Part shown: positions 41,649 to 49,980 of the stretch, piece after piece
Layout: every line of letters begins with the position of its first letter
Numbering within the stretch: position 1 is the first letter of the stretch
Assembly (NCBI RefSeq): GCF_022606465.1
Contig: NZ_JALBUF010000006.1
Span: forward strand, 124,001 to 188,000
DNA from: Sulfoacidibacillus ferrooxidans
GTDB taxonomy: Bacteria > Bacillota > Bacilli > Alicyclobacillales > SLC66
Direction: 5' to 3'
DNA: 64,000 nt
Notes under the pieces: model-generated
The model's input: the letters and a program-made list of their open reading frames with translations, nothing else
Databases searched by the model: none
What the model was told of the DNA's origin: nothing
Program-made: the position numbers and the translations under genes

Positions 41649-41888
41649 TCAGGAATTCCCTATACCCAGCAACTCAAATGCCCGAGTGACAAGCCAGTCA
41701 AATCCATAAGTCAGCAAAAACAGAACAACGCACACCACAACGACCGTAATCGTATACGTAGTCAATTCTTTGCGAGTTGGCCAGCGCACTTTCCTGACCT
41801 CTTCTACTACCCCGCGAAAATAACCAAGCATACTATTTGTGCCATTCTGTACGCTTGAAAGTAAATTACTCAAGAAAGGCACCCCCAA
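41649..41888 (-). CDS. secE: Preprotein translocase subunit SecE
   Basis: A 79-residue single-span protein with the conserved amphipathic helix EVRKVRWPTRKEL (about 30-42) and one membrane segment. It clamps the SecY channel. The start is uncertain: TTG at 41888 is used, but a TTG at 41873 lies 7-8 bases after GGGGGTG and is equally possible. Confidence 0.93.
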   Translation of the reverse strand: MGVPFLSNLLSSVQNGTNSMLGYFRGVVEEVRKVRWPTRKELTTYTITVVVVCVVLFLLTYGFDWLVTRAFELLGIGNS

Positions 41889-41926
41889 CTGCGGATAGAC
41901 CCCACGGACAGAAAAAGCCTGTTACA

Positions 41927-42076
41927 TTACCGCGTTTCACGATGTGCAGTCTGAGAATTACAGTATTTACAGAACTTTTTCATTTCTAAACGATCCGGGT
42001 TATTCTTCTTGTTCTTAATCGTAGTATAGTTACGCTGCTTGCAATCCGTACAAGCTAACGTTATCGTCACACGCAT
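41927..42076 (-). CDS. rpmG: Ribosomal protein L33 (bL33), zinc form
   Basis: A 49-residue protein read from the reverse strand: it starts [19 protein letters not shown] and ends [11 protein letters not shown]. Two CxxC pairs (CTDC, CKYC) mark the zinc-binding form. ATG start after GGGAGGTG. It is the first gene of rpmG-secE-nusG, as in Bacillus. Confidence 0.97.
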   Translation of the reverse strand: MRVTITLACTDCKQRNYTTIKNKKNNPDRLEMKKFCKYCNSQTAHRETR

Positions 42077-42115
42077 GTAGAGCACCTCCCTTTACAAAGC
42101 CGAAAACACCAAAAT

Positions 42116-42144
42116 ACTCTAACACAAGCAACGACGTATGTCAA
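42116..42144 (-). promoter_or_regulatory. Promoter of rpmG-secE-nusG
   Basis: A consensus TTGACA (42144-42139) and TAGAGT (42121-42116) with 17 bp spacing on the minus strand, 40 bp before rpmG. An ATATTG/CAATAT inverted repeat overlaps just upstream and may weakly terminate sigH. Confidence 0.65.
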
Positions 42145-42210
42145 TATTGCCCTTTTGACAATATTTTAGTCATTGTGCATGAAAAATATCTTTTGATTGT
42201 GCGGCTTCCA

Positions 42211-42855
42211 TCATGCAAGTCGATCTTCTAAATGCTTCTCTAACTTGCGTTTCACACGTTGAAGAGCATTGTCAATCGACTTCACATGTCTTTGCAAATC
42301 CACAGCGATTTCTTGATATGAGCGTCCATCCAGATAAAGCATCAAAACGTTTCGCTCTAATTCACTCAACAATTGTGCCATTTTATACTCAATTCGGCTG
42401 AATTCTTCGCGATTAATCATGAGCTCTTCTGGATCGGCTACCCGCGCTATGCCAATCACATCCATCAACGTTCGGTCCGACTCTTCGTCGTATATAGGCT
42501 TGTCTAATGATATATAGGAGTTTAGCGGGACGTGTTTTTGCCGCGTAGCCGTTTTAATCGCGGTAATAATCTGTCTCGTTACACACAACTCCGCAAATGC
42601 CTTGAACGAGGCGAGTTTATCATCTCGGAAGTCTCTGATTGCTTTATATAATCCAATCATACCTTCCTGCACAATATCCTCATGGTCAGCCCCTATTAGA
42701 AAATAGGAGCGCGCCTTCCCACGTACAAACGTTTTATAACGCTGGATTAAACATTCCAGCGCTCTATCATCGCCAACCCTTACGCACTCGACTAATAATT
42801 CGTCCGGGATGTCGTCAAGGCTCCTGCCATACTCAACCAAAAGTTCAACTGCCAC
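42211..42855 (-). CDS. sigH: RNA polymerase sigma-H (Spo0H)
   Basis: A 214-residue sigma-70-type factor for the transition to stationary phase and early sporulation. Region 2 contains HEDIVQEGMIGLYKAIRDF and FKAFAELCVTRQI (about 58-98). Region 4 ends with the helix-turn-helix SYQEIAVDLQRHVKSIDNALQRVKRKL. GTG at 42855 lies 6 bases after GGAGGG; the ATG at 42861 abuts the ribosome site. It sits upstream of rpmG-secE-nusG, as in Bacillus; the yacP gene usually found between rlmB and sigH is absent. Confidence 0.95.
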   Translation of the reverse strand: MAVELLVEYGRSLDDIPDELLVECVRVGDDRALECLIQRYKTFVRGKARSYFLIGADHEDIVQEGMIGLYKAIRDFRDDKLASFKAFAELCVTRQIITAIKTATRQKHVPLNSYISLDKPIYDEESDRTLMDVIGIARVADPEELMINREEFSRIEYKMAQLLSELERNVLMLYLDGRSYQEIAVDLQRHVKSIDNALQRVKRKLEKHLEDRLA

Positions 42856-42898
42856 CGTCATCCCTCCGGGGACTCTATCATCGCATTATAGTAAAGTC

Positions 42899-42928
42899 AG
42901 TATACATGATAGATTCCGAGAGGGTCAA
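42899..42928 (-). promoter_or_regulatory. Promoter of sigH
   Basis: TTGACC (42928-42923) and TATACT (42904-42899), 18 bp apart on the minus strand, about 45 bp before the sigH start. It fits a sigma-A-type promoter. Confidence 0.6.
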
Positions 42929-42971
42929 TCTTATTTTGTGTGGGTCAATAGCAAAAATCAGGCAAGTGCGG

Positions 42972-44393
42972 TTATTTAGATAGCCGTTGCCTCAAAATTT
43001 CATACAAGATAATCCCCGTAGCTACACCTGCGTTTAACGAATTGACTTGTCCGCGCATGGGTAAACCTACTAGAATATCACAGCGCTCCGAGGTAAGTCG
43101 GCCAATACCTTCTCCTTCTGCGCCAATCACTAGAGCAACAGGCATAGAGTAATCTACCTGCCAGTACATTTCTTTTGCTTCCGGCGCCGCTCCAACAACC
43201 CAGAACCCAGCCTCTTTTAATCGCTCCATAGCTTGTCCAATATTGCTTACGCGAGCGACGTCGACGTGTTCCAATGCACCTGCAGAAGCTTTAGCAACCG
43301 TTCCCGTGAGCGGTACAGCACGCCGTTTAGGAATAATTACACCTGCAGCTCCAGAACCATCAGCTGCGCGTAAAATGGAACCCAAATTATGAGGATCTTC
43401 GATTCCATCTAACAGGATGAGAAGACCCGGTTTTTGACTTTTAGCCTTTTGAATAAGATCTTCTAATTCCACATATTCCTTTGCGGAAATATACGCGATA
43501 ACGCCTTGATGACTGCGTTCCCCTACAATCTCATTCATCTTTGCTTTTGGAACCTTTTGTACAATCACACGTTGTTCTCTAGCAACAGCTAAAATTTCGT
43601 TTAAGCTGCCCCCCGAGGCATCTTCTTGCAATAAAATTTTATTTAGCGCCCGTTGCCCTTTAAGAGCTTCTAGAACTGACCTTCTACCAAACACAAACTC
43701 TTCTTGTACCTCTTTTGCATCTTGGCTATATGCCGTCTCTCTGGTACGTTCCCGTTCTTCACGATAATTGCGCTGTTCGCGATCACTACCTCGGTTACGT
43801 CGCGTGCTTGTGCTGCGATCGCCACCTCGTGATTGACCACCACGCGACTCACTACTGCGTTCGCCACCTCGCGACTGCCCATAGCGCGACTCACTACTGC
43901 GTTCGCCGCCTCGTGACTGGCCATAGCGCGACTCACTACTGCGTTCGCCGCCTCGTGACTGGCCATAGCGCGACTCACCACTGCGTTCGCCACCTCGTGA
44001 TTGGCCATAGCGCGACTCGCTACTGCGTTCGCCGCCTCGTGACTGGCCATAGCGCGACTCACTACTGCGTTCGCCGCCTCGTGACTGGCCATAGCGCGAC
44101 TCACCACTGCGTTCGCCACCTCGCGATTGACCATAGCGCGACTCGCTACTGCGTTCGCCACCTCGTGATTGACCATAGCGCGACTCGCTACTGCGTTCGC
44201 CACCTCGCGATTGACCATAGCGCGACTCACTGCTGCGTTCGCCGCCTCGTGATTGACCACTTCTCCCGCCTTCATTCTGTGACCGATCAAATCCCTCACT
44301 ACGTCTAGCGAACCCTGCATTACCTTGACCACCCGATCGATTGCCACCTGTACCTTGCATCCTTGCTTTAACTGATACTCGTTTCCTTAACAT
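42972..44393 (-). CDS. rlmB: 23S rRNA (guanosine-2'-O)-methyltransferase RlmB with RGG-repeat extension
   Basis: A 473-residue SpoU/TrmH-family enzyme; typical RlmB is about 245-250. The catalytic part (about 228-473) is complete: the substrate-binding domain starts EFVFGRRSVLEALKG, and the knotted domain has DGIEDPHNLGSILRAAD, VIGAEGEGIGRL and LPMRGQVNSLNAGVATGI. It methylates the ribose of a 23S P-loop guanosine (G2251 in E. coli). The first 220 residues are a low-complexity Arg/Gly/Ser/Glu region with ten 14-residue repeats (unit GQSRGGERSSESRY). This resembles eukaryotic RGG boxes and may add RNA affinity. It overlaps the mrnC stop by 7 bp. Confidence 0.92.
   Translation of the reverse strand: MLRKRVSVKARMQGTGGNRSGGQGNAGFARRSEGFDRSQNEGGRSGQSRGGERSSESRYGQSRGGERSSESRYGQSRGGERSSESRYGQSRGGERSGESRYGQSRGGERSSESRYGQSRGGERSSESRYGQSRGGERSGESRYGQSRGGERSSESRYGQSRGGERSSESRYGQSRGGERSSESRGGQSRGGDRSTSTRRNRGSDREQRNYREERERTRETAYSQDAKEVQEEFVFGRRSVLEALKGQRALNKILLQEDASGGSLNEILAVAREQRVIVQKVPKAKMNEIVGERSHQGVIAYISAKEYVELEDLIQKAKSQKPGLLILLDGIEDPHNLGSILRAADGSGAAGVIIPKRRAVPLTGTVAKASAGALEHVDVARVSNIGQAMERLKEAGFWVVGAAPEAKEMYWQVDYSMPVALVIGAEGEGIGRLTSERCDILVGLPMRGQVNSLNAGVATGIILYEILRQRLSK
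43844..44263 (-). repeat. Ten tandem 42-bp repeats inside rlmB
   Basis: The 7-mer GCGACTC recurs every 42 bp from 43844 to 44222 on the plus strand, ten times without a gap, and the rest of each unit is nearly identical. As the period is divisible by 3, the array encodes ten in-frame 14-residue RGG-containing units. Differences between units are mainly synonymous wobble changes and a Ser/Gly swap. Copy number is expected to vary by slippage or recombination. Confidence 0.97.
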
Positions 44394-44785
44394 AGATCAT
44401 TCTCCTCAACTTGTAACAATAACTGCATAATTTCCTTTAATCGTTCTTGCTGTCCTGCCAAATACACATACCCAATGAGAGCCTCGATGCCCGTACTCGC
44501 TCGATAATCAGCCACAGATGCACTTTTTGGCACAGATGCCGACTTAGCATTGCGCCCTCTGCGCACCACATCCCGTTCACGTTCAGAGAGTTCCTCTGTA
44601 ATCTTGCGCAAACGATCCGCCTGCGCCTTAGCACGTACCCGCAAAACGGCTAAGCGATGCAATCGCCTTGGCTGCGTTTCCCCCTGTGCTATAAGAAACT
44701 CTCGCACAGCAAGTTCCCATACCGCATCGCCTATATAAGCCAAGGCTAACGGGGGCATACGATACGCCTTCTCCTCTAGTTCCAA
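44387..44785 (-). CDS. mrnC: Mini-ribonuclease III (MrnC)
   Basis: A 132-residue RNase III-like endonuclease lacking the dsRNA-binding domain. The catalytic motif reads LALAYIGDAVWELAVRE (about 13-29), and a later GRNAKSASVPKSASVADYRASTGIEALIGYVYL segment supplies the second acidic set. In B. subtilis it matures 23S rRNA. TTG at 44785 sits 7 bases after GGAGGG and follows the cysS stop; a GTG at 44803 is an alternative. Pairs functionally with the next gene rlmB in 23S processing and modification. Confidence 0.9.
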   Translation of the reverse strand: MELEEKAYRMPPLALAYIGDAVWELAVREFLIAQGETQPRRLHRLAVLRVRAKAQADRLRKITEELSERERDVVRRGRNAKSASVPKSASVADYRASTGIEALIGYVYLAGQQERLKEIMQLLLQVEENDLC

Positions 44786-44787
44786 TG

Positions 44788-46173
44788 CTATTCCCTCCAC
44801 CACCTCACACCTTGTGCTGTATCTTCAAGGTGGATACCCTGTTCTAAAAGCTTCTCGCGAATGGCATCCGCTTTTGCGAAGTTTCGTGCAAATCGCGCTT
44901 GTGCTCGGGACTCAATCATCTGCGCAATTTCCTCATCAGGCAACTCACTTGCAATTTTCTCTAACCCAAATAATTGTAGCCAATTTTTCAACTTTTCATA
45001 TCTGCCCTGTAATCCCGCTCGATCCACATCACCTTGATGAAGGTAACTATTAACCATGCGAATAAAATCAAACATCACGCCAATGGCATCCCCTGTGTTA
45101 ATATCATCATCCATCGCTTCAATCAGACGATCTTCCCACGGCGATGCATCAAACGTTTCTCCCTCAGGCAAAAATGGCGTTTCTAGTTTGGCAACGATAC
45201 TATCATAACAACTATCCATTCGCCGAATGGCTGCCACCATCTGCGCCATGACATCATCAGAGTAATTAATCGGGCTACGATATTGCGCAGAGAGCAAAAA
45301 CATCCGCAACGCACGTGAATCATAACGTTTCACAAGATCGTGCACAAAAATGCTGTTGCCAAGAGACTTAGACATCTTCTCGTTATTGATATTGATATAG
45401 CCATTGTGCAAAAAATAACGCGCTAGTGGAGCTCCAAGAAGTGCTTCGCTTTGAGCAATCTCGTTTTCATGGTGTGGAAATAATAGATCGTGTCCACCCC
45501 CGTGGATATCAATATGCTCACCCAAATGTTTCTGGATCATCGCCGAGCACTCAATATGCCATCCCGGACGACCGTGTCCCCACGGACTATCCCACCATGG
45601 CTCACCTGGCTTTGCCGCCTTCCAGAGCGTAAAGTCGATCGCATTGCGCTTTAAATCTGACACCTCTACGCGACTACCCGCTTGCAATTCATCTAGGCTT
45701 TGCTTGGATAGCTGTCCATAGTCTTTAAACTTTGGCGTATCAAAAAGCACGTCTCCGTCAGCGACATAGGCATACCCCGCGTCAATTAAACCTGAGATAA
45801 ACGCAATAATATCATCCATGGTCTCCGTCACACGTGGATGCACATCCGCCTGCTCAATCCCTAAAGCAGAAGCATCAGCAAAATACGCATCTATATATTG
45901 TGAAGCAACTTGATTCACAGTCGTGTCCAGTTCGTTAGCACGCTTGATCAGCTTATCATCAACATCCGTAAAATTCTGCACAAACTTTACCTTGAAGCCC
46001 CGATAGCGCAAATAGCGTCTAACCATATCAAATACCACGAAAGCCCGCGCGTTACCAATATGAAAGTAATTATATACTGTAGGGCCGCAAGAGTACATTT
46101 TCACTACACCAGGTTCAATCGGTTCAAATACTTCTTTTTCCCCAGATAAACTATTGTACAAGCGTATCGACAT
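44788..46173 (-). CDS. cysS: Cysteinyl-tRNA synthetase
   Basis: A 461-residue class I synthetase. It has the zinc/cysteine-binding CGPTVYNYFHIGNAR with the HIGH-type HIGN, the second zinc-site residues in WHIECSAM and GGHDLLFPHHENE, and KMSKSLGN near 270. ATG start after AGGAGG, 13 bp downstream of cysE. Expression is probably controlled with cysE by the upstream T-box. Confidence 0.97.
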   Translation of the reverse strand: MSIRLYNSLSGEKEVFEPIEPGVVKMYSCGPTVYNYFHIGNARAFVVFDMVRRYLRYRGFKVKFVQNFTDVDDKLIKRANELDTTVNQVASQYIDAYFADASALGIEQADVHPRVTETMDDIIAFISGLIDAGYAYVADGDVLFDTPKFKDYGQLSKQSLDELQAGSRVEVSDLKRNAIDFTLWKAAKPGEPWWDSPWGHGRPGWHIECSAMIQKHLGEHIDIHGGGHDLLFPHHENEIAQSEALLGAPLARYFLHNGYININNEKMSKSLGNSIFVHDLVKRYDSRALRMFLLSAQYRSPINYSDDVMAQMVAAIRRMDSCYDSIVAKLETPFLPEGETFDASPWEDRLIEAMDDDINTGDAIGVMFDFIRMVNSYLHQGDVDRAGLQGRYEKLKNWLQLFGLEKIASELPDEEIAQMIESRAQARFARNFAKADAIREKLLEQGIHLEDTAQGVRWWRE

Positions 46174-46186
46174 CTTCTGATCCTCC

Positions 46187-46840
46187 TTAGCTTCGCCATC
46201 TTACACGCTCAGACTCTAACTGTGCGAGACTGCGTTCCAAAACCTCAATGCGATCTTGCATCATTTGCACTACTTCGGAGATCGGATCCGGTAAGCTCAC
46301 TTGATCCAGTTCATCTACGCGCCGACCTTCAATAGCCACAACGCGCCCCGGAATACCCACAACAGTCGAATGTGGCGGCACCGATTTAAGCACAACAGAG
46401 CCAGCACCTATTTTTGCATAATCTCCCACAGTAAGAGATCCAAGCACCTTTGCCCCAGTCGCAATCAGCACGTGATTACCAATCGTCGGATGGCGTTTCC
46501 CCTTTTCTTTTCCAGTCCCGCCAAGCGTTACCCCTTGATAGAGGATCACATAATCCCCAATGATCGCCGTCTCTCCAATCACAACACCTGTACCGTGATC
46601 GATAAAAAGCCCTTTGCCAATAACAGCGCCCGGATGAATTTCAATCCCTGTCAATAGACGAGCAAATTGTGAAATCGCCCTCGCAAGCGTAAACCATTGA
46701 TGTTGATACAATGAGTGAGCTATGCGGTAAAACGAGATCGCATGTAATCCCGAATACGTAAGGAATACTTCAAATCGAGAATGAGCAGCAGGATCCATTT
46801 CCATGATAAAATCAATCTCTTCACGCATCCGACGAAACAT
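46187..46840 (-). CDS. cysE: Serine O-acetyltransferase
   Basis: A 217-residue enzyme that makes O-acetylserine, the cysteine precursor, from serine and acetyl-CoA. The left-handed beta-helix hexapeptide region is seen from [28 protein letters not shown] onward, with the catalytic His and the [14 protein letters not shown] loop. A short C-terminal tail is present. ATG start after GGGGGG. It follows a T-box leader and precedes cysS, the common Bacillus arrangement. Confidence 0.95.
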   Translation of the reverse strand: MFRRMREEIDFIMEMDPAAHSRFEVFLTYSGLHAISFYRIAHSLYQHQWFTLARAISQFARLLTGIEIHPGAVIGKGLFIDHGTGVVIGETAIIGDYVILYQGVTLGGTGKEKGKRHPTIGNHVLIATGAKVLGSLTVGDYAKIGAGSVVLKSVPPHSTVVGIPGRVVAIEGRRVDELDQVSLPDPISEVVQMMQDRIEVLERSLAQLESERVRWRS

Positions 46841-46866
46841 CGGTCAACCCCCCTTTACACATAACA

Positions 46867-47115
46867 AACCCGCCTCTAGTAAAGCCAGAGACGGGTTACC
46901 CGCGATTCCACTCTGATTCTGCTTTCGCACGATTGGCGATAGCAACTCTTGAATCCGCTATAACGGGCGGCCCCGGCGAATTTTACTAGGAAGATGCCGC
47001 TTGGTATCCGCCGTTCCTTTCGCTCGCATTTGGCGCATTTTGCAAGAAGCCAACTACCTTTCCTCACAGCGCCCAACGATGGGCAAAAAGGCTCTCTGAA
47101 GCGGCTTGCTTTGCA
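46867..47115 (-). ncRNA. T-box riboswitch, probably cysteine-specific, upstream of cysE-cysS
   Basis: The minus-strand leader between gltX and cysE contains an AGAGAG-type stem I element (near 47100), a T-box-like sequence GTGGAATCGCGGGT (about 46911-46898) and a terminator made by CGGGTT/AACCCG plus AGAG/CTCT (46867-46897) before a T-rich stretch. The T-box bulge departs from the usual TGGNACCGCG by one base. A UGC triplet followed by A (47044-47042) is a candidate cysteine specifier. Uncharged tRNA-Cys would favour the antiterminator and raise cysE-cysS expression. The specifier assignment is inferred from the gene context. Confidence 0.8.
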
Positions 47116-47136
47116 TACTATCCCAAATGATCGACT

Positions 47137-48588
47137 CTATAGGGACATCACGTGCTTAAGGCGCAAGAGAATGCGCTCTTGCCCTAGCAACGCTAACGAT
47201 TTGTTGAGATCAGGTCCATGCAGTTGACCAAGTACCGCTGCACGAACAGGCATATATAAATCTTTCCCTTTACATCCTGTCACAGTCTGAACCGTTTTTA
47301 ACGTAGCCTTCGCAACTTCTGCATCCCATGTCGTTGCACTAGCCATAGCATCTGCAAACGCCTCAAGTACCATGCGCACAGACACATCAGACAATAAAAT
47401 GCGTGCATCCTCATCGAGTACAGGAAAATCTTCAAGAAACGGAAGGGCCAACTCAGGTAACTGCCCTATATAGTTTATCTTATCTTTATACAACGCTGTC
47501 AGCAGAAGAAGAAACGAATCAGATTCACGTTCCTTACTTTCTTTATCGTACTTCATAAAAGTATGTTTGACAAGCGGCAATAATTCTTGCTCCGATCGCT
47601 CACGAAGATAGTGACCATTCATCCACGCCAACTTTGCGGCATCAAAAAATGCTCCACTCTTATGCACCCGATCAAATCCAAAAGACTCAATCATATCTTC
47701 CTTCGTTAAAATTTCCTGTTCTCCTTGCGGCGTCCATCCAAGCAATGCGAGAAAGTTAAACATCGCCTCCGGCAGATACCCAAGGTCACGATACTGCTCA
47801 ATAAACTGAACAATCGACTCATCCCGTTTACTTAACTTCTTACCATCCGCGCCAAGAATTAAGGATACGTGCGCAAAAGTAGGCGCCTCCCACCCAAATG
47901 CTCGGTACAGCAACAGTTGTCGTGGTGTATTGGAAATATGCTCCTCACCGCGGATCACATGCGTAATCTTCATCAGATAATCATCAACCGTACAAGCAAA
48001 GTTATACGTTGGAATCCCATTTGATTTAACGATCACAAAGTCCCCGCCAGTAGCTCCTGCATCAAATGTCATATTCCCGCGTATCATATCGATAAAGTCA
48101 ATCGTATCTTCATCATTAACGCGAAAACGCACCGTCGGTTGGCGCCCCTCTTCAAGATATGCTTGTCGCTGTTCTGCCGTTAAATGGCGACATCGTCCAA
48201 CATACTTTGGCGTCTCTCCATTGGCAATCGCACGTTCACGATCCAACGAAAGCTCATCCTCCGTACAAAAACACTCATAGGCTAACCCCTTTTCACGCAA
48301 AAGCTCAATATGTTTTGCGTAAATAGGGAGTCGTTCCGTACAAACATAGGGACCGTATTCTCCACCCACATATGCTCCTTCATCCCATTCTATGCCAAGC
48401 CAGCGTAATTGCTGTGCAAAACCATCCGCTGCACGATCTACATTGCGCTCCAAATCAGTATCTTCGATCCGCAGTATCAATGTCCCACCCATATTTTTTG
48501 CAAATAAATAATTAAAAAGGGCAGTCCGCGCCCCCCCAATGTGCAGATGTCCAGTAGGACTCGGTGCATAGCGCACGCGCACACTCAT
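47137..48588 (-). CDS. gltX: Glutamyl-tRNA synthetase
   Basis: A 483-residue class I synthetase with the HIGH-type APSPTGHLHIGGART at the N-terminus and KLSKRDESI near 250. A CFC pair and CRH near 105-135 may form a zinc site. ATG start after GAGGTGATGG. Order gltX-cysE-cysS is as in Bacillus. Confidence 0.97.
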   Translation of the reverse strand: MSVRVRYAPSPTGHLHIGGARTALFNYLFAKNMGGTLILRIEDTDLERNVDRAADGFAQQLRWLGIEWDEGAYVGGEYGPYVCTERLPIYAKHIELLREKGLAYECFCTEDELSLDRERAIANGETPKYVGRCRHLTAEQRQAYLEEGRQPTVRFRVNDEDTIDFIDMIRGNMTFDAGATGGDFVIVKSNGIPTYNFACTVDDYLMKITHVIRGEEHISNTPRQLLLYRAFGWEAPTFAHVSLILGADGKKLSKRDESIVQFIEQYRDLGYLPEAMFNFLALLGWTPQGEQEILTKEDMIESFGFDRVHKSGAFFDAAKLAWMNGHYLRERSEQELLPLVKHTFMKYDKESKERESDSFLLLLTALYKDKINYIGQLPELALPFLEDFPVLDEDARILLSDVSVRMVLEAFADAMASATTWDAEVAKATLKTVQTVTGCKGKDLYMPVRAAVLGQLHGPDLNKSLALLGQERILLRLKHVMSL

Positions 48589-48621
48589 ACCATCACCTCA
48601 ATCTATCCTCATACGTTTACG

Positions 48622-49107
48622 CTATCTTTCCTTTGCACTATCTATCAATAAGACAATAGCCTCTACAGCGATGCCTTCTTTTCGTCCCACAAAGCCCATG
48701 CGTTCCATCGTAGTAGCCTTAATACTGACGTCCATTTCATCGACCGCCAATTCGCGTGCCAATAAGTGTATCATGTCCTTCTTATAGGGAGCAAGCTTTG
48801 GCTGTTCTGCGAGAACCATCACATCCAGATTGCCCACGCGATAGTTGCGCTCATGAATTAGGTCCACAACTGAGCGCAATAACGCGACACTGGATGCCCC
48901 GAGATACTGCTCATCTGTGTCAGGAAAATGATCGCCAATATCCCCGAGTGAAGCCGCACCCAGAAGCGCATCCATGACAGCATGTAACAATACATCTGCA
49001 TCAGAATGCCCATCTAAACCCACTTCAAAAGGAATTTCAATTCCTCCTAGCATTAACGGCCGCCCTGCCTTAAACCGATGCACATCAAACCCTAATCCAA
49101 CCCGCAC
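48622..49107 (-). CDS. ispF: 2-C-methyl-D-erythritol 2,4-cyclodiphosphate synthase
   Basis: A 161-residue MEP-pathway enzyme. Start RVGLGFDVHRF carries the metal ligands Asp and His; GLDGHSDADVLLHAVMDALLG follows. The GTG at 49107 lies after GGGAGG and overlaps the ispD stop by 16 bp, indicating coupling. The open frame is 21 codons longer and reads through ispD. Confidence 0.96.
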   Translation of the reverse strand: MRVGLGFDVHRFKAGRPLMLGGIEIPFEVGLDGHSDADVLLHAVMDALLGAASLGDIGDHFPDTDEQYLGASSVALLRSVVDLIHERNYRVGNLDVMVLAEQPKLAPYKKDMIHLLARELAVDEMDVSIKATTMERMGFVGRKEGIAVEAIVLLIDSAKER

Positions 49108-49805
49108 GTTTGAGCCTCCCACATTCTCATATACACAATATCCTCTGCATCCGTGAGCTTCACATTCCACTTTGACCCGCGCACAAGAGACACTGGTTTA
49201 CCAATGTGCTCTACAAGTACCGTATCATCTGTTCCGCGGTCGTCCCTTTCTTTAGCCATCTCATGAGCTGTATGGAGCCACGTACGCAAGAAAACTTGAG
49301 GAGTCTGCACAGCCCACAACATAGAGCGGTCTACATGTTCGGCCACTAGTAAGTGTTCATCGCCGCGCTTGATCGTGTCATATACAGGGTGTGCCAAAGT
49401 TGCTGCACCCGTTATAGCCGCCTTTGCGATCACAGCCAAAAAATCTTCCCGTGTAAGAAACGGGCGTGCTCCATCATGAACAGCTACATACTTTCTCGTA
49501 GCTAATTGTAGTCCATAGTGCACAGACAACTGACGATCATCCCCGCCGGTAGTAACTCGCACATTTTCCCACTGTTTTGTTCTCAATTCCTCTTCCACGC
49601 GCAAAAGATCATCTGGATGTACGACCACAATACACGAAGTGACCCCAAATGAGAGAATGCGCTCAACTGTATACATAAACAACGGACGACCACAGAGCGA
49701 AAGCCACTGCTTCCGCTCTGCCCCGCCCATCCGTGTCCCCATTCCTGCGGCCATCACAAGAACATCTAACTCTTCGATCATCATCCCACTCATGGTATCA
49801 TCCAC
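49092..49805 (-). CDS. ispD: 2-C-methyl-D-erythritol 4-phosphate cytidylyltransferase
   Basis: About 237 residues. The nucleotide-binding motif AAGMGTRMGGAERKQW, VAVHDGARPF and the AVQTPQVF motif mark IspD. The start is uncertain: GTG at 49805 is 6 bases after GAGAGG; ATG codons at 49793 and shortly after lack clear ribosome sites. With ispF it supplies two steps to isoprenoid precursors. A promoter lies upstream. Confidence 0.94.
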   Translation of the reverse strand: MDDTMSGMMIEELDVLVMAAGMGTRMGGAERKQWLSLCGRPLFMYTVERILSFGVTSCIVVVHPDDLLRVEEELRTKQWENVRVTTGGDDRQLSVHYGLQLATRKYVAVHDGARPFLTREDFLAVIAKAAITGAATLAHPVYDTIKRGDEHLLVAEHVDRSMLWAVQTPQVFLRTWLHTAHEMAKERDDRGTDDTVLVEHIGKPVSLVRGSKWNVKLTDAEDIVYMRMWEAQTCGLD

Positions 49806-49891
49806 GTTGTGCCTCTCCAGTACCATCCATGCTTATCGCCTACTCGCTATCTATATAGCAACAAAGCTACCGAGCATAACATTTTCCTGTT

Positions 49892-49920
49892 ATTATAGCA
49901 CATGGTTAGGTACATGTTGA
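49892..49920 (-). promoter_or_regulatory. Promoter of ispD-ispF
   Basis: A perfect TATAAT (49897-49892) with TCAACA (49920-49915) 17 bp upstream on the minus strand. The -35 box is two bases from consensus. Confidence 0.5.
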
Positions 49921-49980
49921 AGATACCTGTTTCATAAGCCAGTCACCATAAAGGAAACCACTACAATAGCTACACCAGCA

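Noticed and set aside
42862-42971. Remnant of yacP between rlmB and sigH
   Set aside because: The 110-bp gap is filled by the sigH promoter and is too short to hold a recognisable remnant.
43715-44308. A 197-residue plus-strand open frame opposite rlmB
   Set aside because: It exists only because the 42-bp repeat lacks stops in several frames; no ribosome site, no domain, and the reverse frame is a clear RlmB.
43670-44347. A 225-residue minus-strand frame shifted inside rlmB
   Set aside because: A shadow of the same repeat, wholly within the RlmB coding region.
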